From: Thermalbibacter longus | Lineage (GTDB): Bacteria > Chloroflexota > Chloroflexia > Thermomicrobiales > Thermomicrobiaceae | NCBI RefSeq assembly: GCF_023806485.1 | Contig: NZ_JAMSLR010000004.1 | Span: 248,001-312,000, forward strand | Length of the DNA stretch: 64,000 nucleotides | Direction: 5' to 3' | In this document: positions 53,748 to 62,643 of the stretch, piece by piece | How the letters are laid out: each line of letters begins with the position of its first letter | How positions within the stretch are numbered: the first letter of the stretch is position 1 | Notes under the pieces: model-generated | What the model was told of the DNA's origin: nothing | Databases searched by the model: none | Seen by the model: the letters and a program-made list of their open reading frames with translations, nothing else | Made by a program: the position numbers and the translations under genes

Positions 53748-54863
53748 ATGAGCGAGGACCGGCGACAGGACGGCCAGCGGCATCAGACAGAGCCGGAGAT
53801 GGCCGCGGAGCCGAGCCGTCCTGACATGTCCACCCATGCCGGGCCGCACGAGCACCACAGTGCTGAACACGAAAGCGTGATAGGCCGGGTTCGGCACTGG
53901 CTCGCCCACTTGGGACACAGCCACGAGGTCGGCGCGGCCATCGACCCGGCGCTGGCCGGGAGCGAGCGGGGCATCTGGGCCCTCAAGGTCTCGATCGCTG
54001 GGCTCGGCCTGACAGCGTTGTTCCAGCTCGTCATCGCCCTGCTCTCGGGCTCGGCGGCGTTGCTCGCCGACACCGTGCACAACATCGGGGACGCCGCGAC
54101 CTCGATCCCGCTGTGGATCGCCTTCTCGCTGAGCCGGCGCCGGCCCACGCCGCAGTACCCCTATGGCTACGGCCGCGCTGAGGATCTCGCCGGAGTGATC
54201 ATCGTGCTGGTGATCCTGGCTTCCGCGGTCATCGCCGGGTACGAGTCGGTCAGCAAGCTCCTGGATCCCCGGCCGATGACTCACCTCTGGTGGGTGGGTG
54301 CTGCGGCGATCGTCGGCTTCCTGGGGAACGAGGCCGTCGCCGGCTATCGCATCCGGGTGGGGAAGCAGATCGAGTCAGCGGCGCTGGTCGCTGACGGCCA
54401 GCATGCCCGGATCGATGGCCTGACCAGCCTGGCGGTGCTGGGAGGCGTCATCGGCACGGCGGCTGGGTTCCCGATCCTAGATCCCTTGATCGGGCTCGGT
54501 ATCACGGTGGCTATCCTCTTCATCCTGAAGGACACGACCGTCTCGGTCGTCCGACGGCTGATGGACGCGGTGGAGCCGGAGATCAGGGCCCGGCTGGAGC
54601 GGGCGGCTGCCGGCACGCCCGGCGTCCACGACGTGCACGACCTGCGGGTGCGCTGGCTCGGTCACACCTTGCACGCCGAGCTGCACATCACCGTGGACGA
54701 AGACCTGCCGACCCGGGAGAGTCACCGGATCGCCGAGGAGGTGCGTCACCGGCTGCTCCACGCCGAGCCACGGCTGGTCGCGGTCTTCGTCCACGTCGAC
54801 CCGTGTGGCCACGGGGGCCGAGACCCTCACGACATCACCGCTCACCACCAAGGAACACGGTAG
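53748..54863 (+). CDS. Cation diffusion facilitator (Zn/Co/Cd exporter)
   Basis: 371 residues. After a histidine-rich N-terminus (about 1-60, HAGPHEHHSAEH) there are six TM helices with metal-site motifs ALLADTVHNIGDAATS and ALVADGQHARIDGLTS, and a C-terminal cytoplasmic domain. CDF exporters swap divalent metals for protons. The His-rich ends suggest Zn. ATG 53748 follows CCAGGAGC. It starts 17 bases after hemW. Confidence 0.93.
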   Translation: MSEDRRQDGQRHQTEPEMAAEPSRPDMSTHAGPHEHHSAEHESVIGRVRHWLAHLGHSHEVGAAIDPALAGSERGIWALKVSIAGLGLTALFQLVIALLSGSAALLADTVHNIGDAATSIPLWIAFSLSRRRPTPQYPYGYGRAEDLAGVIIVLVILASAVIAGYESVSKLLDPRPMTHLWWVGAAAIVGFLGNEAVAGYRIRVGKQIESAALVADGQHARIDGLTSLAVLGGVIGTAAGFPILDPLIGLGITVAILFILKDTTVSVVRRLMDAVEPEIRARLERAAAGTPGVHDVHDLRVRWLGHTLHAELHITVDEDLPTRESHRIAEEVRHRLLHAEPRLVAVFVHVDPCGHGGRDPHDITAHHQGTR

Positions 54864-55026
54864 CCACCGCCCAGCCACCGTGCTGGGCGCATCGAGTTGG
54901 AGCCAGGCACGGCCGGCTGGCCTTGTGCGCTGTGGTATGCCGGGATGGGCGTGGTAGACTGGACGCGCGAACGAGAAGAACATGGATCGTGACTGAGCTC
55001 AGGGGCACAGGGAAAGGACGAGCTGC

Positions 55027-55137
55027 ATGGCGCGTAACCTGGTCAGAGGCATCTTGAGCCTGGTGCTTGCCGCGGCGGCGACCTGGTTGGCGAACTACAT
55101 CGTCGAGCGGATCTTCGGGCCCGAGGAGTCGCTCTAG
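55027..55137 (+). CDS. 36-residue single-helix membrane peptide
   Basis: ATG 55027 to TAG 55135-55137, with GGAAAGGACGAGC upstream. One hydrophobic helix (about 8-25, ILSLVLAAAATWLANYIV) and a short charged tail. It sits 46 bases before the aeRF1-like gene. Not recognised; the ribosome-binding site and clean composition support it, but no function can be given. Confidence 0.55.
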   Translation: MARNLVRGILSLVLAAAATWLANYIVERIFGPEESL

Positions 55138-55182
55138 CTCCTTTCCGACGATCGATGGCGACGAGAGCAGCGGGAGGCCAAC

Positions 55183-56352
55183 GTGCACATCACGCGACAA
55201 GCAGTCGAGCGCCTGGCCAGCTATCACAGTCCCGACTGGCCGATCGTCAGCCTGTACCTGCGAGTCGATCGAGAGCACATCACCGATGATCACTACTCGA
55301 TCCGGCTCAAGAACCTGCTCAAGCAGGTCTCGGATAATCCCGGGATCGAGCTGAGCCGCGCCCAGCTCGAGGCAGTCGAAGCCGATCTCGACCGCATCAG
55401 GGTCTTCTTCCGTGACCACGGCGACGAGTTCGGGCAGGGCGTCGCGCTCTTCGCGAGCTCCGCTGCCAACCTCTGGGAGGTGTACGAGACACCCCGCGAG
55501 GTCGGCAACCACGTCGAGGTCGACTTCCGGCCGGTCATCGCGCCTCTGGTGCGGGTGCTCGAGCTGTGCGAGCCGTTCTGCGTCTGCCTGGTCTCGCGCG
55601 ACCGGGCGCGGATCTTCATGGGGCATATGAGCGAGTTCGGGGAGCGAGCGGTTCGGCTCGACCAGGAGGTGCCCGGCCAGCACGAGCAGGGCGGCTGGTC
55701 GCAGGCGCGCTACCAGCGGCACATCGAAGAGCACGTCCACCAGCACTTCAAGCGCCTCGCGGCCGATCTCTTCGCCCTGTTCGAACAGGAGCCGTTCCGC
55801 TTTCTGATCCTCGGCGGCCCCCACGAGGTGGTGAGCGACTTCCTCGACTACCTCCACCCCTACCTGCGCGAGCGCTATATCGGCACCTTCTACGTGTTAA
55901 TGGAGGCGACCGCCAAGCAGGTGCGGGAGGAGGCGGCGAAGATCGTCCGCGAGTGGCTTCGCCAGGAGAAGCAGCGCTACCTCGATCTCCTGCGCAACGA
56001 GGCGCTGAGCAACGACATGGGGGTAACCGGCCTCGAGAAGGTTGTCGAGGCCCTGCAGATGGGCAATGTGCTGAGCCTGATCGTCGACGATCGGCTCGAG
56101 GCACCGGGTTCGTCGTGCCTCCACTGCGGCGCGGTGCAGCCCCCGGCTGCTGAGCAGCCCGATCGCTGCCTCTACTGCGGTGGCCCGGTTCGCAGGCACG
56201 CGAATATCGTGCCGAACGTGTACGCCAACGCCTACCGCCAGAAGGCTAACCTGGTCTTCTTGACCGAGCGCGAGCTCCAGGAGCAGCTCGCTGAGCTCGG
56301 CGGTATCGGCGCAATTCTTCGTTTCCGGGTCACCCCAGCCCCTGGGTCATGA
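55183..56352 (+). CDS. Archaeo-eukaryotic release factor (eRF1-like)-domain protein with zinc ribbon
   Basis: 389 residues resembling bacterial aeRF1-like (baeRF) proteins. The middle domain carries RARIF and GGPHEVVSDFLDYLHPYL, a pattern of eRF1-like middle domains; the C-terminal has a CLHCGA...CLYCGG zinc ribbon. Such proteins may rescue stalled ribosomes or act on tRNA, but the catalytic GGQ is not present in standard form, so the exact activity is unclear. Starts at GTG 55183 with GGGAGGCC upstream. Confidence 0.75.
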   Translation: MHITRQAVERLASYHSPDWPIVSLYLRVDREHITDDHYSIRLKNLLKQVSDNPGIELSRAQLEAVEADLDRIRVFFRDHGDEFGQGVALFASSAANLWEVYETPREVGNHVEVDFRPVIAPLVRVLELCEPFCVCLVSRDRARIFMGHMSEFGERAVRLDQEVPGQHEQGGWSQARYQRHIEEHVHQHFKRLAADLFALFEQEPFRFLILGGPHEVVSDFLDYLHPYLRERYIGTFYVLMEATAKQVREEAAKIVREWLRQEKQRYLDLLRNEALSNDMGVTGLEKVVEALQMGNVLSLIVDDRLEAPGSSCLHCGAVQPPAAEQPDRCLYCGGPVRRHANIVPNVYANAYRQKANLVFLTERELQEQLAELGGIGAILRFRVTPAPGS

Positions 56353-57254
56353 GCGAGCGCTCGCCAGCGGTCATGATCGTGAACCCTCGCGCGGGCCGGC
56401 TCCGCGCGGGATCGGTCGATCGCCTGGTAGCGATCCTCAGAGAGCGCTACTCGCTGGTCGTGCTCGAGTGCGGGGATCTGCGCGAACTGGCCCGTACGGC
56501 TCGGGAGGCCACCGGGCGGGCCGATACGGTGATCGCTGTCGGTGGTGATGGGACGGTGAGCCGTGTCGCCACCGGGATCCTCGGGACTGAGGCCAGGCTG
56601 GCTGTTTTGCCAGGAGGTTCGACGAATCACATCGCCCGATTACTGGGGATGCCTACGAGTCTGGTCGCCGCGGCTCGCGCCTTGGCTGGGCCGACCCGGC
56701 TGCGGCGCCTCGACGTCGGCTGCGCCGGGCAGCAGGCGCTGCTCTTTCTCGGTGGGGTGGGGGTCGACGCGCTGATCGTGCGCGACGCACCAGCCACGGT
56801 GAAACGGTTCCTGGCCTGGGTGGGGTATATCCCTCCCGGGCTACGTCATCTCCAAGACGGCCCCTGGCACGTGCAAGTTTCGGTCGATGGCACGGTTGTC
56901 GAGGTGACCGCGCGCACCGTGCTGGTGGCCAACGGCTCGTTCCTGGTTCACCCGTGGTTCCGGGTAGGCCGGGACATCAGCCCGGACGACGGCCTGCTCG
57001 ACGTCTGCATCTACTCGCCTGCCCGCTTCGTCGACTGGGTGACCATCGGCCTTTGGATGCTGGCCGGCCAGATACATCGCTCGCGGCACGTCCGCCAGCT
57101 CAGGGGACGCTCGGTCGCGATCCGGACGAGCCCTCCAGCTCCCGTCGAGATCGACGGCGACTACCTCGGCGAGGGCGATCTTTCGATCACCATGTGTCCG
57201 GCGGCGCTCACGGTGGTGGTACCGGCCGGCGCGCGTGGCGTGGGCGAGGACTAA
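56349..57254 (+). CDS. Diacylglycerol/lipid kinase family protein
   Basis: 301 residues of the DAGK catalytic fold. NPRAG at the N-terminus and GGDGTVSRV bind nucleotide, LPGGSTNHIAR is the family's second motif. It phosphorylates a lipid such as diacylglycerol or a sphingoid base; the substrate is not clear. Start ATG 56349 overlaps the previous stop (ATGA), so it is coupled to the aeRF1-like gene. Confidence 0.9.
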   Translation: MSERSPAVMIVNPRAGRLRAGSVDRLVAILRERYSLVVLECGDLRELARTAREATGRADTVIAVGGDGTVSRVATGILGTEARLAVLPGGSTNHIARLLGMPTSLVAAARALAGPTRLRRLDVGCAGQQALLFLGGVGVDALIVRDAPATVKRFLAWVGYIPPGLRHLQDGPWHVQVSVDGTVVEVTARTVLVANGSFLVHPWFRVGRDISPDDGLLDVCIYSPARFVDWVTIGLWMLAGQIHRSRHVRQLRGRSVAIRTSPPAPVEIDGDYLGEGDLSITMCPAALTVVVPAGARGVGED

Positions 57255-57286
57255 CCGTTGGCGTGTCTCATCCTGGGCCGGACGCG

Positions 57287-58141
57287 CTACTGGCCGCTCT
57301 CTCGCGGGAAGGTAGCCTCGTCATCCCACTGAGCGCCGAGCAACCCCTGGTCGACTCCGTCGACGATCACGCGGACGAGCGGCGCGTTGCCGGAGACGAC
57401 GTGAAGTTGGGTTCCCCTGAAGGAGCGTCGCTCGCCTGCCGCGAGGATCTCGGAGAGGACGACCTGGCCGTCGACCGTGGCCTGAACCCAGACCCGATCC
57501 ATAGCGATGATCTCGAAGGTGTGCTCCTGGCTTGCTGGCGTGGCAGTAGGAGCAGGCTCCGGCGTGCTGGTCGGCGCTACCCCGGTGGGTGTGAGACCGG
57601 GCACGGGCGTGCTCAGGGCCTCAGCCGGGGTGCTGGCCGGGGCCGGCGCGACTTGTGTCCCAACAGTCGGAGCGCTCGCCGTAGGCACGGGGCTCTCGAG
57701 GGCGAGCGAGCTCGGGGTCTCGGTCTCGACCCGGGTCACCGGGGGGGTGGCGGGCATGGTCGGAGGGGCGAGGTAGGCGCTGTAGAGCCAGGCGAAGACG
57801 ACGGCAGACATGACAACCATGAAGGCGATGATAGCGAAGTTGGGAGCCCAGTGCGTGGGAGCCTGGATCGGTTTGACCGCCGGGACCACCCGGAACCCCC
57901 CGCTTCGCTGGCCGTGCGCGTTCTCGAACATGGCCAGCACGCTGACCGGGTCGAGACCCAGGTATTGCGCGTACGTGCGGACGATACCCCTGGCATACGT
58001 GAGCGGTGGCAGCTCGTCGAAGTTTTCCTGCTCGAGCGCCGCGAGATACCGGCGATTGATCCGGGTCGCGCGCTCCACGTCGCGGAGCGTTACCCCCTTG
58101 TAGGCGCGGGCGTTTTGCAGGAATTCTCCGAATTCCCCCAT
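57287..58141 (-). CDS. RodZ-like membrane protein with N-terminal HTH and DUF4115
   Basis: 284 residues. An N-terminal helix-turn-helix (about 5-75, TLRDVERATRINRRYLAALE) of the RodZ (HTH_25) type, one TM (about 105-125), a Pro/Thr-rich linker, and a C-terminal DUF4115 beta domain (about 205-275). RodZ links the MreB cytoskeleton to the envelope. Here it has no mre genes nearby. It converges on the lipid kinase gene. Confidence 0.88.
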   Translation of the reverse strand: MGEFGEFLQNARAYKGVTLRDVERATRINRRYLAALEQENFDELPPLTYARGIVRTYAQYLGLDPVSVLAMFENAHGQRSGGFRVVPAVKPIQAPTHWAPNFAIIAFMVVMSAVVFAWLYSAYLAPPTMPATPPVTRVETETPSSLALESPVPTASAPTVGTQVAPAPASTPAEALSTPVPGLTPTGVAPTSTPEPAPTATPASQEHTFEIIAMDRVWVQATVDGQVVLSEILAAGERRSFRGTQLHVVSGNAPLVRVIVDGVDQGLLGAQWDDEATFPRESGQ

Positions 58142-58186
58142 GTCCCTCCCTGCCCGATTGCTCCGGCTCTGAAGCGGGTAGATCGG

Positions 58187-59251
58187 CTAGGAGCCGACCC
58201 GACGGCGCCGGGTGGCCTCCTGCTCGGCCTGCAACTGCCGCAGGTACTCGTCGACGTTGGGCGTCGGCATTCCGTGATGGCTGATATCCGCCTGCTGCAG
58301 CCACCAGTCGTCGCTCGGCAGCCACCACGACCCCAGGGAACTGTAGCAAGCGAGGTCATCGGCAGACACCCGGGTGCGCTCTGGGAAAGCGTAGGGATTG
58401 CCACACCAACCCTGGCTGCCATCGCCGATGGGTCGGTAGTCGCGGCATGTGCGGCAGCACTGCGGGATCGAGGGCAGCCCCGTCCCCGTTATCTGCACCG
58501 GTGGCTCCTCGCTCGCTCCGTCCCAGTCTCCAGGCACGCCGGGCGGCTCGTCCTGCCGCGCGGTCGCCGCCCCTTCAGGCAGGTAAAACGGCTCGGTCTC
58601 GCCACTCTGGTGCCAGCCGTGCCTTGGCGCTTCCATAGCGGTTTCTGGCCCCTTCACGACCGCTGCTGGAGGCTCGTGCACGCCCGTGGCCGCGACTCCG
58701 GTGGGCTTTGACGCACGTGGCTTTTCGCCAGCGTAGCTGGCCCCCCGCGGGCGCTCGCGCTGGGGGCGAGCGTGCTCACCGCGCGTGGCTGGCACGGCTG
58801 GCTTCGGGCGCTTGACCTCCGCTGCAGGCAGGACGTCCGGCTCCGTGGGCACGGCAGCAGTGCCGCTGTTCGCTGTCCGTGGGGCGGGCTCCATCCGATC
58901 CACGTCCCGGCGTGGCGGCGTCCCTGGCTGCCTGGTCTCCTGGGCCGCCTGGGCTGCCGTTGCCAGCGGTCGTGGCGGGCTCACTGTCTCTTCTTGCCGT
59001 GTGAGCGGTGCTGCCGGTGTCTCGGTCGCCAGCGTGTCTTCACCCGCGACGAGCGACAGGTGAGGTCGCTCGCGTTCAGGGGTTCTCGGTTCCCAGTAGT
59101 CTTCGTCCCAGCCGGTTCGGCAGGCTAGTTCGCTCTTTCGAACCAGGACCATGTGCTGGAGATCTCTGCGCTGCGGGTGTCGGCACCAGCCGGAGCCGGC
59201 GATCGCTCCTTCCTCGAAGTAACGGCAGGTTCCACACCGGCGCTGCGACAC
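58187..59251 (-). CDS. Unrecognised protein with duplicated four-cysteine motif
   Basis: 354 residues. Two similar terminal modules share C-x2-C-x13-C-x18/20-C: the first starts CGTCRYFEEG (C6, C9, C23, C44), the second CRTCRDYRPIG. GxxGWC and DLAC/ELAC end each module. The 200-residue centre is low-complexity (Pro/Ala/Glu/Arg). A zinc or iron-sulfur binding role is suggested by the motif but nothing more. GTG 59251 has GGGAGGGGAAGGC directly before it. It lies 45 bases upstream of the RodZ-like gene on the same strand. Confidence 0.75.
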   Translation of the reverse strand: MSQRRCGTCRYFEEGAIAGSGWCRHPQRRDLQHMVLVRKSELACRTGWDEDYWEPRTPERERPHLSLVAGEDTLATETPAAPLTRQEETVSPPRPLATAAQAAQETRQPGTPPRRDVDRMEPAPRTANSGTAAVPTEPDVLPAAEVKRPKPAVPATRGEHARPQRERPRGASYAGEKPRASKPTGVAATGVHEPPAAVVKGPETAMEAPRHGWHQSGETEPFYLPEGAATARQDEPPGVPGDWDGASEEPPVQITGTGLPSIPQCCRTCRDYRPIGDGSQGWCGNPYAFPERTRVSADDLACYSSLGSWWLPSDDWWLQQADISHHGMPTPNVDEYLRQLQAEQEATRRRRVGS

Positions 59252-59413
59252 GCCTTCCCCTCCCATCATGGTGTGACTCCGAAGAGCGGCCAGCCGACCC
59301 GGAAGGTTGCGACCTCTCGCCCTCGGAGCCGGAAAACACCATCGATGAGCTATGGTAGCACAGGCGGGCGGGGCGGGTCAGCACCCGGTCGGCCCGCCCC
59401 GCAGAACGAGATA

Positions 59414-59442
59414 ACGCGCCAGTTCAACGTGAACTGGCGCGT
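59414..59442. repeat. Perfect inverted repeat, 13-bp arms
   Basis: ACGCGCCAGTTCA / TGAACTGGCGCGT around a 3-base ACG. It lies between divergent genes, so an operator is as likely as a terminator; no T-tract. Confidence 0.5.
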
Positions 59443-59567
59443 CATCCCGGGCCACGGCTCTTGCCCCATCGTGCAAGCCCGGGCCTCCCCTCCCCCTGGC
59501 GCTATCCCCCATTCTTGTCAAACGACCATGGTAGCAATCGGTTGCGGCTTGCCCCTGAGTCATCGGC

Positions 59568-59573
59568 TATACT
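59568..59573 (+). promoter_or_regulatory. -10 element of miaB
   Basis: TATACT (5 of 6), 49 bases before the miaB start. No good -35. Confidence 0.35.
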
Positions 59574-59621
59574 TTTGCGTTGTACGTCATCCGCCGGGTT
59601 CGCGGAGGGCCAGGAGTGTCC

Positions 59622-60974
59622 ATGCTCGTGCAACCGCAGGTCGAATCGGTGGCGGAGCCAGACATCGGCATCAAGCGCTTCCACATCTGGACGATCGGCT
59701 GCCAGATGAACGAGGCCGAGTCCGCGAAGGCCGCGGCCCTCTTGCGCCAGGCTGGCTACCTGCCGACCCAGGTCGAGGAAGAAGCCGACGTCATCATCGT
59801 CAACACTTGCGTGGTGCGGCAGCAGGCCGAGGACAAGGCGGTCGGCCATATCGGCTCCCTCGCACGCCTGAAGCGGTACAAGCCGGGCCTTCGCATCGCT
59901 GTTACCGGATGTCTGGTCACCGGGCAGCAGGCAAAGCTCGCGGAGCGCTTTCCGTACGTCGACCTTTTCTACGGCCCGTCCGAGTTCGAGCGTTTGGTCG
60001 AAATTGCGCCCGAACTGCGGGAAGTCGACTTCGACCTGGCCGAGCTGCCCCACTACTACGACGAGGGGCAGTCCGACCCGGACGTAACGGCGTTCGTTCC
60101 GGTGATCTACGGCTGTAACTTCGTGTGCTCGTACTGCATCGTGCCGTACCGGCGCGGGCGCGAGCGAAGCCGCCCGATGGAACAGGTGCTCACCGAGGTG
60201 CGCCGGCTCGCGGCTCGCGGCGTCAAGGAGGTGACCCTGCTCGGCCAGACGGTCAACGCATACGGTCACGATCTGCCGGGGCAGCCGGATCTCGCGGATC
60301 TGCTCGCCGCGGTGCACGAGGTCGAGGGAATCGAACGGATCCGCTTCTTGACCTCGCATCCGAAATACTTCAGCGACAAGCTGATCCAGACGATCGCTGA
60401 CTTGCCGAAGGTCTGCGAGCACGTGAACCTGCCTGTGCAGGCAGGGGACAACGAAGTTCTGCGCCGGATGCGGCGGACGTACACCGTCGAGTACTACCGG
60501 GAGCGGATCCAAAAGATCCGTGAGACGATCCCTGGCGTGACGCTCTCGACGGATATCATCGTCGGGTTCCCGGGGGAGACGGACGAGCAGTTCGAGGCGA
60601 CGTACCGGCTGCTCGAAGAGATCCAGTTCGACAAGGTGCACGTGGCGATGTACTCGCCTCGACCGGGGACGCTGTCGGCGCGGTGGGAAGACGACGTGCC
60701 GCGCCAGGAGAAGTGGCGCCGCCATCGGGCGATCGAGACGCTCCAGGAGCGGATCTGCCGCGAGCGGAACCAGCGCTACTTGGGGACGACGGTCGAGGTG
60801 CTGGTCGACGGTATGGCGAAGGGCCGGTGGCGCGGTCGGACGCGAGGGAATACGCTCGTGTTCTTCGATTCCCCTGGGGAATGGAAGGGGCGGCTGGTCG
60901 ACGTGCGGATCACGGAAGCGAGCCCGTGGTATCTCCTCGGCGAGCCGGTCGGCCAGCCAGCGGCGCCACTGTGA
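59622..60974 (+). CDS. miaB: MiaB, tRNA (2-methylthio-N6-dimethylallyladenosine) methylthiotransferase
   Basis: 450 residues. The UPF0004 cluster has three cysteines (IGCQMN, NTCVVR, TGCLV) and the radical SAM cluster is GCNFVCSYC. A TRAM domain follows at the C-terminus. The enzyme puts the methylthio group on i6A37 of tRNAs. ATG 59622 follows CAGGAG by five bases; the longer frame extends 14 codons upstream past the likely transcription start. It belongs with the TPR gene downstream. Confidence 0.95.
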   Translation: MLVQPQVESVAEPDIGIKRFHIWTIGCQMNEAESAKAAALLRQAGYLPTQVEEEADVIIVNTCVVRQQAEDKAVGHIGSLARLKRYKPGLRIAVTGCLVTGQQAKLAERFPYVDLFYGPSEFERLVEIAPELREVDFDLAELPHYYDEGQSDPDVTAFVPVIYGCNFVCSYCIVPYRRGRERSRPMEQVLTEVRRLAARGVKEVTLLGQTVNAYGHDLPGQPDLADLLAAVHEVEGIERIRFLTSHPKYFSDKLIQTIADLPKVCEHVNLPVQAGDNEVLRRMRRTYTVEYYRERIQKIRETIPGVTLSTDIIVGFPGETDEQFEATYRLLEEIQFDKVHVAMYSPRPGTLSARWEDDVPRQEKWRRHRAIETLQERICRERNQRYLGTTVEVLVDGMAKGRWRGRTRGNTLVFFDSPGEWKGRLVDVRITEASPWYLLGEPVGQPAAPL

Positions 60975-61158
60975 TCGTGAGCGTCTACATTCACCCGAAA
61001 CCAGTCGGTGCAGCGGTCGGGGCAGTCTTCAGCCACCGCTGGCAATGTCGAAGTCACGGCGCCTGGCTGGACGAGAACGATGACGAGTTGGGATCCATTC
61101 CCTGGGCAAGGGAGCGCAAGACGACGTAACGAAGGACATTCAGGAGGAGACAGCACGG
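60975..61158. other. Spacer miaB-TPR gene
   Basis: 184 bases. A 50-codon GTG-started frame (60980-61129) exists but lacks a ribosome-binding site and has ordinary composition, so I do not call a gene. Confidence 0.4.
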
Positions 61159-62058
61159 ATGGCATCGATTCCAGGCCAGGTCAATCAGGAACGGCGGCTC
61201 GTCCGGCGGCTCACCGCCGCCGCGAAGCAGCTCGCGCTCGAAGGGCGCTGGGCCGAGGCCGCCGAGGTGAACCGGCGGATTTTGGAGCTCGCGCCGCGCG
61301 ACGTAGCGGCGCATAATCGCCTGGGCCGGGCGCTGGCCGAACTCGGCCAGATCGCCGAGGCGAAGGAGATCTACGGGCGCGCGCTGGAGCTCGACCCGAA
61401 CAACCAGATCGCGCAGCGCAACGTCCACCGTCTGGAGTGGCTGAGCGGGCAGCCGGTCGAAGCCGGCGCGGCGCCCAGCGCGACAGCGGTTCGGCCGCGT
61501 GCCGACGTGTTCGTCGAAGAGGTCGGCAAGACCTACGTTACCGACCTGGTACGCCCATCGGCTCCGGGCCTCCTCGCCCGGCTCTTTCCTGGCCAAGAAC
61601 TCGAACTGCGTGTCGAGGACGACGCCGTGCAGGTGTACGACCTGAGCGGCGTACGCCTGGGCCAGCTCGAGCGCTGGCTGAGCCTGCGGCTGATCGAGCT
61701 CATGGGGCTCGGGAATCAATACCGTGCCTATGTGATCTCTCTGACCGGCGACACCCTGCGGGTCATTCTCCGCGAGGTCTACCGCCACCCGGATCAGCTC
61801 AACCGCCCGTCCTTCCCGCGGCAGGCCAAGATCGCCGCTCCGCGACCGTACCTCCGCGAGGCGGAGTGGCTCGGGCGCGAAGAGGAAGTGGAGGAGCTGC
61901 TGGAAGAAGAGGAAGAGGTGGAGGCGGAGACGCTCGCCGAGGCCGAAGAGGAAGAGCTGGTCGAGGAAGAGGACGAGGAGGTCGCCGAGGATCTGCTCAC
62001 CGGCGACGAGCCGATTATTTCCGACCTCGACCTCGACGAGGAGTCACCGTTGGGCTGA
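61159..62058 (+). CDS. TPR protein with highly acidic C-terminus
   Basis: 299 residues. About two TPR repeats (25-90, LGRALAELGQIAEAKEIYGRA). A middle beta-rich region (about 110-220), then a Glu-rich tail (about 230-299, long runs of E). Not recognised. The acidic tail is longer and more biased than its neighbours and could bind basic proteins or nucleic acid-binding factors. ATG 61159 follows CAGGAGG. Confidence 0.75.
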   Translation: MASIPGQVNQERRLVRRLTAAAKQLALEGRWAEAAEVNRRILELAPRDVAAHNRLGRALAELGQIAEAKEIYGRALELDPNNQIAQRNVHRLEWLSGQPVEAGAAPSATAVRPRADVFVEEVGKTYVTDLVRPSAPGLLARLFPGQELELRVEDDAVQVYDLSGVRLGQLERWLSLRLIELMGLGNQYRAYVISLTGDTLRVILREVYRHPDQLNRPSFPRQAKIAAPRPYLREAEWLGREEEVEELLEEEEEVEAETLAEAEEEELVEEEDEEVAEDLLTGDEPIISDLDLDEESPLG

Positions 62059-62116
62059 CCCGGATCCTCGGCAGCCGCGGCTGTTTGCCCTCCAGCCGAG
62101 ACAGCGATTGCCGACA

Positions 62117-62143
62117 CCGGCCCGCGCTCTGCGCTCGGGCCGG
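62117..62143 (+). terminator. Terminator-like hairpin after the TPR gene
   Basis: CCGGCCCG / CGGGCCGG stem with an 11-base loop, then TTCGCTGTTC. Weak T-tract. Confidence 0.5.
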
Positions 62144-62249
62144 TTCGCTGTTCAGCGAAAGGGCACGGCTACGGCGAGCGCCAGCTCGACCGTATGGCCC
62201 GGTCACACGATTGCGACAGGATCTCGGCAGCGCAGGGTAGCCTTGCCGT

Positions 62250-62510
62250 TTAGCGCAGGACGACGGTTAACGCCACCAGCAGCAAGAGGATGAGCAGGGT
62301 AATCAGGAGAAGCCGTCTGAGGTCCGCGCGGATGATGGCGTATTCCTCATCGACGCGACCCCACGGCGAGGCGATGGTTCCCTGGCTCGACGGCTGGGCG
62401 GCGCGTGGAGCGACCGCAGCGGTCCTCTTCGGCTGCGCGTTGGTCGACGGCGCGGTCCGGCGCTTAGGTGGCCGGCGATGGGGCATCTGTCGCTGTTGGC
62501 GTCGTGCCAT
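62250..62510 (-). CDS. Small basic protein with C-terminal membrane helix
   Basis: 86 residues. The first 45 are Arg/Pro/Gln-rich (RRPPKRRTAPSTN), the last 22 form one TM helix (LLLITLLILLLLVALTVVLR). Not recognised; tail-anchored by design. A TATACT -10-like element (62602-62597 on the minus strand) is about 90 bases upstream. Confidence 0.6.
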   Translation of the reverse strand: MARRQQRQMPHRRPPKRRTAPSTNAQPKRTAAVAPRAAQPSSQGTIASPWGRVDEEYAIIRADLRRLLLITLLILLLLVALTVVLR

Positions 62511-62643
62511 AGGCTGCGCGTATCCTCGCCATTACCTGGTTGTGCCGGTAGCGTCTCGGGAAGGCGGGCGCTCCGATACGCTCACCCCCGCGCCACAGTA
62601 TACATGCCACTGGCGGCGGGACGCTCGGAGCTCTGACGGCGGC

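Larger units (their letters stand above)
59252..59621. other. Divergent promoter region (Cys-motif gene and miaB)
   Basis: About 370 bases without a gene. It contains a perfect inverted repeat (59414-59442), a -10-like TATACT for miaB (59568-59573), and a possible extended -10 on the minus strand (TGCTACCAT, 59352-59360). Confidence 0.5.

Noticed and set aside
56954-58711. 585-codon plus-strand frame
   Set aside because: It overlaps the lipid kinase in another frame and then runs antisense to the RodZ-like and Cys-motif genes, all of which have family or composition support.
60980-61129. 50-codon GTG-started frame between miaB and the TPR gene
   Set aside because: No ribosome-binding site and no family pattern.
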